The notes beneath the pieces were generated by a model that saw only the letters and a program-made list of their open reading frames with translations, was not told the origin of the DNA and did no database searches. Below are positions 19,170 to 27,354 of a stretch of 27,596 nucleotides of DNA, in pieces. This DNA comes from JAYENY01 sp964563465 (GTDB lineage: Bacteria; Patescibacteriota; Minisyncoccia; Minisyncoccales; PEYH01), in NCBI GenBank assembly GCA_964563465.1, contig CAZLVZ010000006.1:1-27596 (forward strand), written 5' to 3'. How positions within the stretch are numbered: position 1 is the stretch's first letter; every line of letters starts with the position of its first letter. Position numbers and translations under genes: made by a program.

Positions 19170-21206
19170 ATGTTATTTTCATATAATTGGTTACAATCTT
19201 TTTTTGACAAGAAGCTATTAGCACCTCAAAAATTAGCAGAGCTTTTAACTCTACATAGTTTTGAAGTAGAAGAACTTAAAAAAAATCACAATGATTGGGT
19301 TTTTGATTTAGATATTACACCGAATAGAGCAGCAGATTGTTTTTCGCACTTAGGTATAGCGCGAGAGTGTTCTGTGTTAACAAATACGAAGATTAGAGAA
19401 GAAGAGATAAAAGTAAAAGAAAATAAATCGTTTGATATAAAAGATTATATCAGCGTTGGAGTGAAAAATTCTAAAGATTGTTATAGATATACTGGCAGGA
19501 TTATTAAGGGAATTAAAATAAAGTCATCGCCACGATATATTAAAGAGCGTTTGTTTTCTTGTGGGCTTGAGCCAATAAACAATATAGTGGATGCAGCGAA
19601 TTATATAATGCTGGAATTAGGTCAACCATTGCACGCTTTTGATTTAGATAAAATTGAGGGTTCAAAAATTCTTATTAGACGGGCAAAAAATGGAGAAAAA
19701 ATAAATACCCTTGATGATAAAAATTATCGCTTAAATAATGATGTCTTAGTAATCAGTGACATAAAAAAAGTGTTGGCGATTGCTGGTATCAAAGGTGGTA
19801 AAAGTGTTGCCATAAATGATGGCACAAAAGATATTTTTATTGAATCAGCCAATTTTAATCCAACACTTATTCGTAAAACATCAAAGAAATTAAATCTCAA
19901 GACAGATGCTTCATTCCGTTTTGAACACGGAATGGATTCAAATTTAACAGAAAAGGCGATAGACAGATTAGCAGAATTAATTCAGGAGGTTGCAGGAGGC
20001 GATATTGTCAAAGGAAAGATAGATATTTATCCAAATAAGATTTTAAGCAAGAGTATTAAATTGGACCTAAGGCAAACAGAAAAATTATTGGGTGTTAAAA
20101 TATCAAAGAATGAAATTGTTAGAATTCTTAAATCATTGGGATTGGGAGTGAATAAAAAATTAGAGATTAAAATTCCAACATGGCGTCCTGATTTGAATCA
20201 GAACGAGGATTTAATAGAAGAAATTGGTAGAATTTATGGATATGAAAATTTAAAAGCAGATTTTCCAAAAATAACATTAATGCCTGGAAGTAAAAATGAA
20301 GAAATTATTTGGGAATATAAAATTAAAGATACGCTAAGGGCAGTTGGATTCTCTGAAGTTTACAATTATTCATTTATAAACAAAAAAATTGGCGATTATT
20401 CGAATAGTCCATTAGTTGAATTAGAAAATCCTTTTTCTGAAGAATTTTATTATCTGCGTCCAAATTTGATTATAAATCTTTTGGGTAATATTAAGCACAA
20501 CATCAAATATTTCAAGAAAGACGAAGCAATTAGAATTTTTGAATTTGGAACAGTTTTTAAAAAGACAAAAAATGGCATAAAAGAGAAAAAAATGTTGACT
20601 GGATTAATAACTGGCAATGGTCAAGATTTTTATGCCTTAAAAGGAGTTGTTGATGCCCTACTTGAATCTTTAGGAATATCAGATAAATTTTATGATAATT
20701 TTCAGATTAGTTCAGAAAATAGTCAACAGATTTTTTGGAATATTCATAAATCAGCAGAGATTAAAGCTAACAATATGGAGATAGGGTTTATTGGACAATT
20801 ATCTTCGGACATATTATTAAAATTAGAAAATAAAAAATCCGTAATTGCTTTTGAAATTGATTTTAATAAATTAATCAAAATTTGCAACGGAGAGAAAGAA
20901 TATCAGGCAGCATCTAAGTTTCCCTCAGCAATTAGAGATATATCAATTTTGGTGCCAATGCGAGTTAAAGTAGCTGATATACTGAATCAAATTAATTCTG
21001 TAAAAGAAAATTTAGTCCAAGATGTTGATCTTTTTGATATTTACGAAGGAGACAAAAAAGACAGAGAGAAAAAAAGTTTAGCTTTTCATATTATATTTCA
21101 AGCAAAAAACAGGACACTCAATGGTGATGAAATTGAATTTATTTTTCAAAAAATTATTAAAGCGTTAGAAGAAAACGCAGACTGGGAAGTGAGAAAACAA
21201 TCTTGA
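19170..21206 (+). CDS. pheT: Phenylalanyl-tRNA synthetase beta subunit lacking the N-terminal OB domain
   Basis: PheT carries the editing and tRNA-binding parts of PheRS. At 678 residues it is about 120 short of the usual length. The first 40 residues (LFSYNWLQSFF to SFEVEEL) match the family start. They then pass directly to WVFDLDITPNRAADCFSHLG, which normally follows the EMAPII-like tRNA-binding OB domain; that domain is absent. The B3/B4 editing domain (PINNIVDAANYIMLELGQPL to IFIESANFNP), the B5 region, the catalytic-like core and the C-terminal anticodon-binding domain (FPSAIRDISILVP) all remain. There is no frameshift or stop within the gene, so the loss looks evolutionary rather than a sequencing error. 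gyrB follows after ten bases. Confidence 0.95.
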   Translation: MLFSYNWLQSFFDKKLLAPQKLAELLTLHSFEVEELKKNHNDWVFDLDITPNRAADCFSHLGIARECSVLTNTKIREEEIKVKENKSFDIKDYISVGVKNSKDCYRYTGRIIKGIKIKSSPRYIKERLFSCGLEPINNIVDAANYIMLELGQPLHAFDLDKIEGSKILIRRAKNGEKINTLDDKNYRLNNDVLVISDIKKVLAIAGIKGGKSVAINDGTKDIFIESANFNPTLIRKTSKKLNLKTDASFRFEHGMDSNLTEKAIDRLAELIQEVAGGDIVKGKIDIYPNKILSKSIKLDLRQTEKLLGVKISKNEIVRILKSLGLGVNKKLEIKIPTWRPDLNQNEDLIEEIGRIYGYENLKADFPKITLMPGSKNEEIIWEYKIKDTLRAVGFSEVYNYSFINKKIGDYSNSPLVELENPFSEEFYYLRPNLIINLLGNIKHNIKYFKKDEAIRIFEFGTVFKKTKNGIKEKKMLTGLITGNGQDFYALKGVVDALLESLGISDKFYDNFQISSENSQQIFWNIHKSAEIKANNMEIGFIGQLSSDILLKLENKKSVIAFEIDFNKLIKICNGEKEYQAASKFPSAIRDISILVPMRVKVADILNQINSVKENLVQDVDLFDIYEGDKKDREKKSLAFHIIFQAKNRTLNGDEIEFIFQKIIKALEENADWEVRKQS

Positions 21207-21216
21207 ATAAAACAAT

Positions 21217-23142
21217 ATGACTAAAAAAATAAACAAACAGGAATATACAGCTAAAGACATTTTTGTTCTAAAAGGACTAGAGCCAGTAAGAATTCGACCA
21301 GCAATGTACATTGGCTCAACTGGAGTCAACGGACTACATCATTTAATTTGGGAATGCCTTGATAATGCGATTGATGAAGCAATGGTTGGCTACGCTAACG
21401 ACATAGAGGTAGTTTTGTTGCCAAATAATCAGGTGAGAGTTTCTGATAATGGGCGAGGGATTCCTGTAGACCTTCATCCGCAAACTAAAAAATCAGCATT
21501 AGAAACCGTAATGACAACACTTCATGCTGGCGCAAAGTTTGGAGAAAAGGTTTATCAAGTTTCTGGCGGTCTTCATGGGGTAGGAGTCTCAGTCGTTTGC
21601 GCACTTTCTTCTTTTTTAAGGGCAGAGATTTGTAGAGGCGGGAACTTATATAGTCAAGAATATATTAAAGGTAAACCTAAGGCAAAATTAAAGAAGGAAA
21701 AAAAATGTAAGGGTAGTGGAACGACTATCATTTTCCAGCCGGATAAAGAAATATTTAGAACTACCGATTTTGACAGAAAGACACTTTTACAACATCTACG
21801 CCGGCAAGCATATCTGACAAGGGGAGTTAGAATAAAATTTGAAGACCGCAGGAATGATGATGTTTTCCTTTATACTTTTTATTTTGAATCTGGGCTTTCT
21901 TCATATACCAAATATTTGTCTGGTAACAATGTGGTTCTTCACGAAAATCCTTTCTATGTATCGAGGAAGAAAGAAGGAATTTTAGTGGAAGCTGCATTTC
22001 AATACACTCAAGAAGAAGAGAGTTATGAAGAGAGTTTTGCTAATAATATTTATACTTTAGAGGGAGGTAGCCATCTCACTGGATTTAGAAGTGCTCTTAC
22101 TAGGGCATTAAATGATTATGCCAAAAAGAATGATTTTTTAAAGAACGACGACGAAAATTTGAATGGTCGGGATGTAAGAGTGGGGATTAATGCGGCAGTT
22201 TCAATTAAAATTAGAGATCCGCAATTTGAAGGGCAAACGAAAACAAAACTTGGTAATCCAGAAGCTAAAACAGCAGTTGAAATGGTTATAAATGTGGCGC
22301 TTAGCGAATATTTAGATCAATACCCACAAGACGCTCGGGCGATTATTCAGCATTGTTTATTAGTGGCAAAAGCAAGAAAAGCTGCCAGTGCTGCCAGACA
22401 AACCGTCTTAAGAAAGGGAGCATTAGAGGGATTAAGTTTGCCTGGAAAATTGGCTGATTGTTCTTCTAAAGATCCATCAGAATCAGAATTGTTTGTAGTA
22501 GAGGGACAGAGCGCCGGAGGCAGTTGTAAGGGGGGCAGAGATAGAAGATTTCAGGCAATCTTACCCTTAAGGGGAAAAATTTTAAATGTAGAAAGAGCAA
22601 AATTAGCAAGAATTTTGATTTCCGATGAAATTAAGGCCTTGGTTATTGCTATGGGCACGGCTATTGCTCAAGATTTTGACATTTCTAAACTTCGTTATCA
22701 TCGGATTATTCTAATGGCTGACGCTGATTCTGACGGTAACCACATCAAAACCTTACTTTTGACATTGTTTTATAGATATTTTAGACCTTTGATAGAGCAA
22801 GGTTATCTTTATGTTGCTCAACCACCTCTGTATAAAATACAAGCAGGCAAAAGAATAGAATATGCTTATCTTGAATCAGAAAAACAAGAAATTTTAGATG
22901 ATATGAAAAAAACGGATTTAAAGAATATTAATGTTCAGAGATATAAGGGTTTAGGAGAGATGAACGCCGAAGAACTTTGGTCCACTACCATGGACCCAGA
23001 CAATAGGGTTCTTTTGCAGATTAAGATAGAAGATACGAAAGACGCAGATAACATTTTTGATGTTTTAATGGGAAAAGAAGTTCCAGCTAGGAAGCGTTTT
23101 ATTCAAGCTCATGCCAAGCATGTCAAGAATTTGGATATTTAA
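21217..23142 (+). CDS. gyrB: DNA gyrase subunit B
   Basis: GyrB is the ATPase and TOPRIM subunit that powers negative supercoiling. The 641-residue product is typical. The GHKL ATPase has WECLDNAIDEAMVG, VSDNGRGIPV and SGGLHGVGVSVVCALS; the transducer has QTKTKLG at 340-346. TOPRIM has EGQSAGGS at 429-436 and MADADSDGNHI with D502 and D504. The C-terminal tail has NVQRYKGLGEMNAEELW, typical of GyrB/ParE. An unusual residue is Gln431, where nearly all relatives have Asp (EGDSAGG); the adjacent catalytic Glu429 is retained. Without a gyrA or parC neighbour, ParE cannot be fully excluded, but the motifs favour GyrB. Confidence 0.93.
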   Translation: MTKKINKQEYTAKDIFVLKGLEPVRIRPAMYIGSTGVNGLHHLIWECLDNAIDEAMVGYANDIEVVLLPNNQVRVSDNGRGIPVDLHPQTKKSALETVMTTLHAGAKFGEKVYQVSGGLHGVGVSVVCALSSFLRAEICRGGNLYSQEYIKGKPKAKLKKEKKCKGSGTTIIFQPDKEIFRTTDFDRKTLLQHLRRQAYLTRGVRIKFEDRRNDDVFLYTFYFESGLSSYTKYLSGNNVVLHENPFYVSRKKEGILVEAAFQYTQEEESYEESFANNIYTLEGGSHLTGFRSALTRALNDYAKKNDFLKNDDENLNGRDVRVGINAAVSIKIRDPQFEGQTKTKLGNPEAKTAVEMVINVALSEYLDQYPQDARAIIQHCLLVAKARKAASAARQTVLRKGALEGLSLPGKLADCSSKDPSESELFVVEGQSAGGSCKGGRDRRFQAILPLRGKILNVERAKLARILISDEIKALVIAMGTAIAQDFDISKLRYHRIILMADADSDGNHIKTLLLTLFYRYFRPLIEQGYLYVAQPPLYKIQAGKRIEYAYLESEKQEILDDMKKTDLKNINVQRYKGLGEMNAEELWSTTMDPDNRVLLQIKIEDTKDADNIFDVLMGKEVPARKRFIQAHAKHVKNLDI

Positions 23143-23167
23143 AGTTTTAATATCAATTTTTTCTATA

Positions 23168-23218
23168 TTAATGTCCAGAATTTAATTTTCTTGACATTAA
23201 CGCTTAAATTGTTAAGAT
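23168..23218 (+). promoter_or_regulatory. secE promoter with an inverted repeat over the -35 box
   Basis: TTGACA (23191-23196, perfect -35), a 16-base spacer and TAAGAT (23213-23218) predict a start near 23225, 25 bases before secE. TTAATGTC (23168-23175) is an exact inverted match to GACATTAA (23193-23200), which includes most of the -35 box. The arms are 17 bases apart; they could be a repressor operator or a stem at the end of the gyrB message. Confidence 0.5.
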
Positions 23219-23249
23219 AGGGTAAATCCCTGCAAGGGTTTTTAAATAT

Positions 23250-23465
23250 ATGAATATTTTATCATTGCCACAAAAACTTTTTATTTATCTTAAACAGGTA
23301 AAGACAGAAGTCAAAAAAATTAATTGGCCAACGAAACAACAAACTATTAGATATTCTTTGGTTGTTGTTGGTATTTCTGCAGTTGTAGCATTTTTTTTGG
23401 GTGGTCTTGATTTTACATTCTCTACACTATTAAAAAAGATAGTCGCTTTATTTTCTAATGCCTAA
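23250..23465 (+). CDS. secE: Preprotein translocase subunit SecE
   Basis: SecE clamps SecY in the SecYEG channel. The 71-residue, single-helix form is typical outside enterobacteria. An amphipathic N-terminal helix contains the conserved VKTEVKKINWPTKQQTIRYS segment (W-P-T motif), followed by one membrane helix (about 40-65). The secE-nusG-rplK order is a common bacterial arrangement. The nusG start lies eight bases inside this gene. Confidence 0.93.
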   Translation: MNILSLPQKLFIYLKQVKTEVKKINWPTKQQTIRYSLVVVGISAVVAFFLGGLDFTFSTLLKKIVALFSNA

Positions 23466-24003
23466 ACAAAAAATTTTTAAAACCAAACAATGGTATGTCC
23501 TTCATACTTATTCCGGATATGAAGATTCAGTTGCTAAAAACTTAAAACATAGAGTTGAATCTTTGGGTATGGAAGATAAGATTTTTGATGTTTTGGTGCC
23601 AAAAGAGAAAAAGATTAAAATAAAAAGTGGGAAAAGAAAACCCATAGAAGAAAAGATTTATCCTGGATATGTACTAGTGGAAATGATTGTTACTGACGAT
23701 TCTTGGTATGTTGTGAGAAATACCCCCAATGTTACCGGTTTTGTCGGGGCAGGAACTACACCAGTGCCAGTTTCAGTTAAAGAGATTGAAGAGATTATTA
23801 AAAGAGTGAAAGAAGAAACGCCGAAATTTAAAATTAATGTAGCAATAGGGGACACTGTCAAAATTGTTGATGGTCCATTTAAGGAATATGAAGGTAAAAT
23901 TTCTGAGCTTGATCAAGATCAGGGGAAAGTGAAGGTGATGATCAATTTGTTTGGCAGAGACACCCCAGTTGAATTGGATTCTTTACAAATTAAGAAAATA
24001 TAA
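23458..24003 (+). CDS. nusG: Transcription elongation and antitermination factor NusG
   Basis: NusG binds RNA polymerase and links it to Rho or the ribosome. The 181-residue product has the NGN domain (WYVLHTYSGYEDSVAKNLKH; YPGYVLVEMIVTDDSWYVVR; TPNVTGFVG) and a C-terminal KOW domain (VAIGDTVKIVDGPFKEYEGK to VELDSLQIKKI). The start overlaps secE by eight bases, suggesting coupled translation. rplK begins two bases after the stop. Confidence 0.97.
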   Translation: MPKQKIFKTKQWYVLHTYSGYEDSVAKNLKHRVESLGMEDKIFDVLVPKEKKIKIKSGKRKPIEEKIYPGYVLVEMIVTDDSWYVVRNTPNVTGFVGAGTTPVPVSVKEIEEIIKRVKEETPKFKINVAIGDTVKIVDGPFKEYEGKISELDQDQGKVKVMINLFGRDTPVELDSLQIKKI

Positions 24004-24004
24004 T

Positions 24005-24427
24005 ATGAAAAAAATTAAAGCTATAGTAAAACTTCAAATTAAAGCGGGACAAGCTAATCCCGCGCCTCCTATTGGACCTGCCCTAGCAGAGCACGGTTTG
24101 AATATTGGAGAGTTTTGTCAAAAGTTTAACGACGCTACAAATAAACAAGTAGGAGCAAAAATTCCAGTAGAAGTAACTATTTACGAAGATAGAACCTATG
24201 ATTTTAGATTGAAACAGCCATTAGCTTCTTATTTAATTAAGAAAGCGATTGGTCTTGAAAAGGGTTCGGGAGAGCCAAATCGTAAAAAAGTGGGCAAACT
24301 TACTAAGATTCAACTTAGAGAGATTGCAGAGAGAAAAATAGAGGATTTAAATACTGAAGACATTGAACAAGCAATGAAGATTATTGCTGGTACTGCCCGA
24401 GCTATGGGAGTAGAAATAAAAGAATAA
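24005..24427 (+). CDS. rplK: 50S ribosomal protein L11
   Basis: L11 forms the stalk base at the GTPase centre. The 140-residue product is typical: KLQIKAGQANPAPPIGPALA at the N-terminus (proline-rich hinge after the first strand), GLNIGEFCQKFNDATNKQ, then the C-terminal rRNA-binding domain with LTKIQLREIAERKIEDLNT and IAGTARAMGVEI. The frame is open 54 bases upstream into nusG, but the ATG at 24005 gives the conserved MKKIKAIVKLQI start. rplA (L1), which usually follows rplK, is not here; the next gene is a nucleotide deaminase. Some CPR lineages are reported to lack certain large-subunit proteins, but one window cannot show L1 is absent. Confidence 0.96.
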   Translation: MKKIKAIVKLQIKAGQANPAPPIGPALAEHGLNIGEFCQKFNDATNKQVGAKIPVEVTIYEDRTYDFRLKQPLASYLIKKAIGLEKGSGEPNRKKVGKLTKIQLREIAERKIEDLNTEDIEQAMKIIAGTARAMGVEIKE

Positions 24428-24432
24428 CAAAT

Positions 24433-24918
24433 ATGGAGAAGAGGCCACTAAAAGGCAAATATTATTTGGATATTGCTAAAGCAATAGCCCAACGCTCCAC
24501 CTGCCTACGAAGAAAATTCGGGGCAGTTATTGTTAGGGAAGATCAAATTGTCTCTTGTGGCTATAACGGCGCGCCAAGAGGTGCTCCTAATTGTATTGAT
24601 ATAGGAAAATGTGCAAGAGAAGAACTGAAAGTGCCCGCAGGAGAAAGATATGAGCTTTGTAGAGCAGTGCACGCCGAAGCCAATTCGGTCATAAACGCTG
24701 CGAGATCAGGAGTATCTGTCTTGGGTGGAACTATGTATCTTTATGGAGAGAATACAGACGGTAGTATTCCCGAGAATTTAATGCCTTGTCAAATGTGCAG
24801 AAGAATTATTATCAACAGTGGAATAGAAAAAGTTATTGTCTCAGATAAAGATAAGATTAAGGAGTTATTCCCGAAGGATTGGCTGGACGGCAATGATATT
24901 TCAATAAAAGGATATTGA
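24433..24918 (+). CDS. Deoxycytidylate (dCMP) deaminase
   Basis: The enzyme deaminates dCMP to dUMP, the substrate for thymidylate synthase. The 161-residue product belongs to the zinc-dependent cytidine/deoxycytidylate deaminase family. It has the HAE motif at residues 80-82 (zinc His and catalytic Glu) and PCQMC at 118-122 (two zinc Cys). The N-terminal RSTCLRRKFGAVIV and SCGYNGAPRG segments are typical of the dCMP deaminase/ComEB branch, as is the additional Cys-rich stretch near 54-76. It starts six bases after rplK without a Shine-Dalgarno sequence and is followed by thyX, the next enzyme in the pathway. Confidence 0.9.
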   Translation: MEKRPLKGKYYLDIAKAIAQRSTCLRRKFGAVIVREDQIVSCGYNGAPRGAPNCIDIGKCAREELKVPAGERYELCRAVHAEANSVINAARSGVSVLGGTMYLYGENTDGSIPENLMPCQMCRRIIINSGIEKVIVSDKDKIKELFPKDWLDGNDISIKGY

Positions 24919-24934
24919 CAAAAAATAGAAAAAA

Positions 24935-24978
24935 GGAGGAAGTGGTTCGTTTACAATAAAATCCCTAAAGGAGGGAAA
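24935..24978 (+). promoter_or_regulatory. thyX leader with two ribosome sites and an SD-masking hairpin
   Basis: Two Shine-Dalgarno sequences lie in the 60-base gap. The first, AAGGAGG (near 24934-24940), precedes a GTG that opens a five-codon frame (24942-24959, ending TAA). The second, AAGGAGGG (24968-24975), serves thyX. TCCCT (24962-24966) can pair with AGGGA (24972-24976), covering part of the second site. No convincing promoter is seen, so thyX is probably co-transcribed with the deaminase gene. Confidence 0.4.
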
Positions 24979-25671
24979 ATGGAAATTTTACAAGCACCCG
25001 GGAAGTTTGAAGTTTTAGGTTTGATGGGTGGAATAAATGGAGAGAGCCCATTAGAACTGATAGAAGTTGCAGGCAGAACGGCTTATCAGAGCCAAGAGAA
25101 AATTACTGAAGGATCCGCAGAAAAATTCGTAAAAATGTTAAGGGATCGAAAACATGAGAGTGTTTTAGAACACTCTTGTATGATGGTGCGTTTTTCTGAT
25201 GTTTCTCGAGGATTGACTCATGAACAAGTGCGTCATCGATTAACATCTCCTACGCAAGAATCCACAAGATATGTTGACGAAAGTAACCTTCGGGTGATTG
25301 CTCCGCCAGGGATAGATTCTAACAAAAAAATAGTAGAGTTAATTATGTCTGACGGTAAGAGGGAGCAGGTTTCCTTTGAAGATTGGGTAGTTCTTAACCA
25401 GCAAATGTATCGAGGGTTAAGAAGGGCGGGATTGGTCCCTGAGGATGCTAGACAAGTTCTTCCTATTGGAGTTGTTGCTCAGATTGTAATAACTGCCAAC
25501 TTCCGTGAGTGGCGACACATTTTTGAGTTAAGGTGTTCTCCACAAGCCCATTGGGAAATTAGGATGACAATGGTAGAATTGCTGAAACAGGTTCAGAGAT
25601 TGGTCCCAATTGTTTTTGACGATTTCGTAGTGGATAAAAATATTCCGAGCGCGAAAATTGTTCGGAACTAA
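24979..25671 (+). CDS. thyX: FAD-dependent thymidylate synthase
   Basis: ThyX methylates dUMP to dTMP using methylenetetrahydrofolate and reduced FAD. The diagnostic ThyX motif RHRx7S is present as RHRLTSPTQES near residue 90, followed by TRYV. SVLEHSCMMVRFSDVSRGLT (before the motif), and EDARQVLPIG and NFREWRHIFELRCSPQAHWEI (after it), are all typical. The 230-residue length fits the family. It has a strong Shine-Dalgarno sequence, unlike most genes in the window, and ends at a strong terminator. With the deaminase directly upstream it forms a two-step dCMP-to-dTMP module. Confidence 0.95.
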   Translation: MEILQAPGKFEVLGLMGGINGESPLELIEVAGRTAYQSQEKITEGSAEKFVKMLRDRKHESVLEHSCMMVRFSDVSRGLTHEQVRHRLTSPTQESTRYVDESNLRVIAPPGIDSNKKIVELIMSDGKREQVSFEDWVVLNQQMYRGLRRAGLVPEDARQVLPIGVVAQIVITANFREWRHIFELRCSPQAHWEIRMTMVELLKQVQRLVPIVFDDFVVDKNIPSAKIVRN

Positions 25672-25688
25672 ATCAGTTTAACGAAGTT

Positions 25689-25720
25689 GGCTCCTTGTCT
25701 TTGACAGGGAGCTCTTTTTT
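25689..25720 (+). terminator. Intrinsic terminator after thyX
   Basis: An 11-bp stem (25689-25699 with 25703-25713, including two G-U pairs) with a 3-base loop is followed by C and six T's. It ends the secE-nusG-rplK-deaminase-thyX transcript. Confidence 0.9.
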
Positions 25721-25807
25721 GAATTTTTAACAAAAGTTTGGTAAACTAAAAGCAATAAAATATCTTATATCTTTGACTATTTATACCCATTAAAATCTAT
25801 CAATAAA

Positions 25808-27268
25808 ATGAAATACAAAACTACAATTGGGCTGGAAGTGCACGCTGAGCTAAAGACAAAATCTAAAATGTTTTGTAATTGTGAGAATAATGCTTTGAAA
25901 CAAGAAGCAAATACTAATATTTGTCCCGTCTGCATGGCTCATCCAGGAACGCTTCCGGTTATAAACAAAGAGGCAGTTAGAAAGGTTATAAAAACTGGGC
26001 TTGCCCTTGATTGTAAGATTGCACTTGAATCAAAATTTGATAGAAAAAACTATTTTTATCCAGATTTGCCTAAGGGCTATCAAATATCACAATATGATAT
26101 GCCATTATGTCAAAAAGGATTTTTAGAAATTAATGGGAAAAAAATAAAGATAGAGAGAATCCATTTAGAGGAAGATACTGCCAGACTAATACATCAGGAG
26201 GATTGTTCTTTACTTGATTTCAATAGAGCGGGTATTCCTTTGATGGAATTAGTCACAGAGCCAGATTTGACAAGCGGAGAAGAAGCTCAAAATTTTGCTC
26301 AAGAGCTTCAACTTATTTTTCGTTATTTAGGAGTGTCTGATGCAGATATGGAAAGGGGACAGATGAGAGTTGAGGCCAATATATCAATTAGTGCAACTGA
26401 AAAACTTGGAACCAAGGTGGAGGTTAAAAATCTTAATTCATTTAAGGTAGTTAAAAGGGCAATAGAATATGAAGTTGAGAGGCAATCCGAGGTTTTAGAG
26501 AATGGAGATGAGATTATTCAAGAGACAAGGGGTTGGGATGAAAAAAAACAAATAACCGTTTCCCAAAGGATCAAAGAAGAAGCCCATGATTATAGATATT
26601 TCCCTGAACCGGATTTGCCTTCATTAAATTTTAGTAATAAATATATTCAAGATATAAAAACAGATATTCCAGAATTGCCACAACATAGGCGGGCTCGTTT
26701 AAAGTATGAATATGGGCTGAAAGACGCGGATATAGATATTTTTGTTCATAACAAAGATTTAGGAGAATATTTTGAACAAGTCGCATCCGAACTTAGAGAG
26801 TGGTGTCAGTCAAAAGAAAACAAAGGTGTTGGAGAAAAAGAATATAGAAGCTTAGCTCAAGTTGCTTCAAACTATATTCTTTCCGAGCTTTTGGGATTAT
26901 TGGGAAAAATGTCGGTAGAGGATAAGAAGTTTCTTGTCACTCCAGAAAATTTCGCCGAATTTATTTCTTTATTTTACCAAAAAGAAATGACGAGTAAAAT
27001 TAGCAAAATTGTACTTAAGGAAATGTTTGAGACAGGAGCCGACCCATCAGATATCATAAAAGAAAAAGGGTTGGCTAAGATAGAAGACGAAGGAGAGTTA
27101 GAGAAAATAGTTAAAGAGGTAATTGCTAAGAATCTAAAGGCAGTGAAAGACCTGAAAGAAGGAAAGGGGAATGCTCTTCAATTTTTGATAGGGCAAGCAA
27201 TGGCTCAAAGTAAGGGTAAGGCGAGCCCTAAAGTGTTAGAAGAACTCTTTACAAAAGCGTTAAAATAA
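25808..27268 (+). CDS. gatB: Asp/Glu-tRNA amidotransferase subunit B
   Basis: GatB binds the misacylated tRNA, activates its side chain with ATP and accepts ammonia from GatA. The 486-residue product shows the family start TTIGLEVHAELKTKSKMFC. A four-Cys zinc site lies near residues 19-38 (CNC and CPVC), and YFYPDLPKGYQISQYDMPL, HLEEDTARL, DFNRAGIPLMELVTEPD and SAT...GTKVEVKNLNSF are typical core segments. The helical and YqeY-like tail domains run to the end (NALQFLIGQAMAQSKGKASP). It lies 10 kb from gatCA. A possible promoter, TTGACT (25773-25778) with a weak TCTATC 17 bases on, would again start at the ATG. Confidence 0.96.
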   Translation: MKYKTTIGLEVHAELKTKSKMFCNCENNALKQEANTNICPVCMAHPGTLPVINKEAVRKVIKTGLALDCKIALESKFDRKNYFYPDLPKGYQISQYDMPLCQKGFLEINGKKIKIERIHLEEDTARLIHQEDCSLLDFNRAGIPLMELVTEPDLTSGEEAQNFAQELQLIFRYLGVSDADMERGQMRVEANISISATEKLGTKVEVKNLNSFKVVKRAIEYEVERQSEVLENGDEIIQETRGWDEKKQITVSQRIKEEAHDYRYFPEPDLPSLNFSNKYIQDIKTDIPELPQHRRARLKYEYGLKDADIDIFVHNKDLGEYFEQVASELREWCQSKENKGVGEKEYRSLAQVASNYILSELLGLLGKMSVEDKKFLVTPENFAEFISLFYQKEMTSKISKIVLKEMFETGADPSDIIKEKGLAKIEDEGELEKIVKEVIAKNLKAVKDLKEGKGNALQFLIGQAMAQSKGKASPKVLEELFTKALK

Positions 27269-27354
27269 TGTACAATAAATTATTAAGGTTTTAGTTCTTT
27301 GTTTTTTTGATCTTTTCCAAATGAATAGAAAAAGAAAAGAGGAGGTGAGTAGAA

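Noticed and set aside
23951..24004. Upstream start for rplK
   Set aside because: It lies within nusG and adds 18 residues not found in L11.
24915..24943. TTGACA as a thyX promoter
   Set aside because: No acceptable -10 box lies 15-19 bases downstream, and the hexamer spans the stop codon of the deaminase gene.
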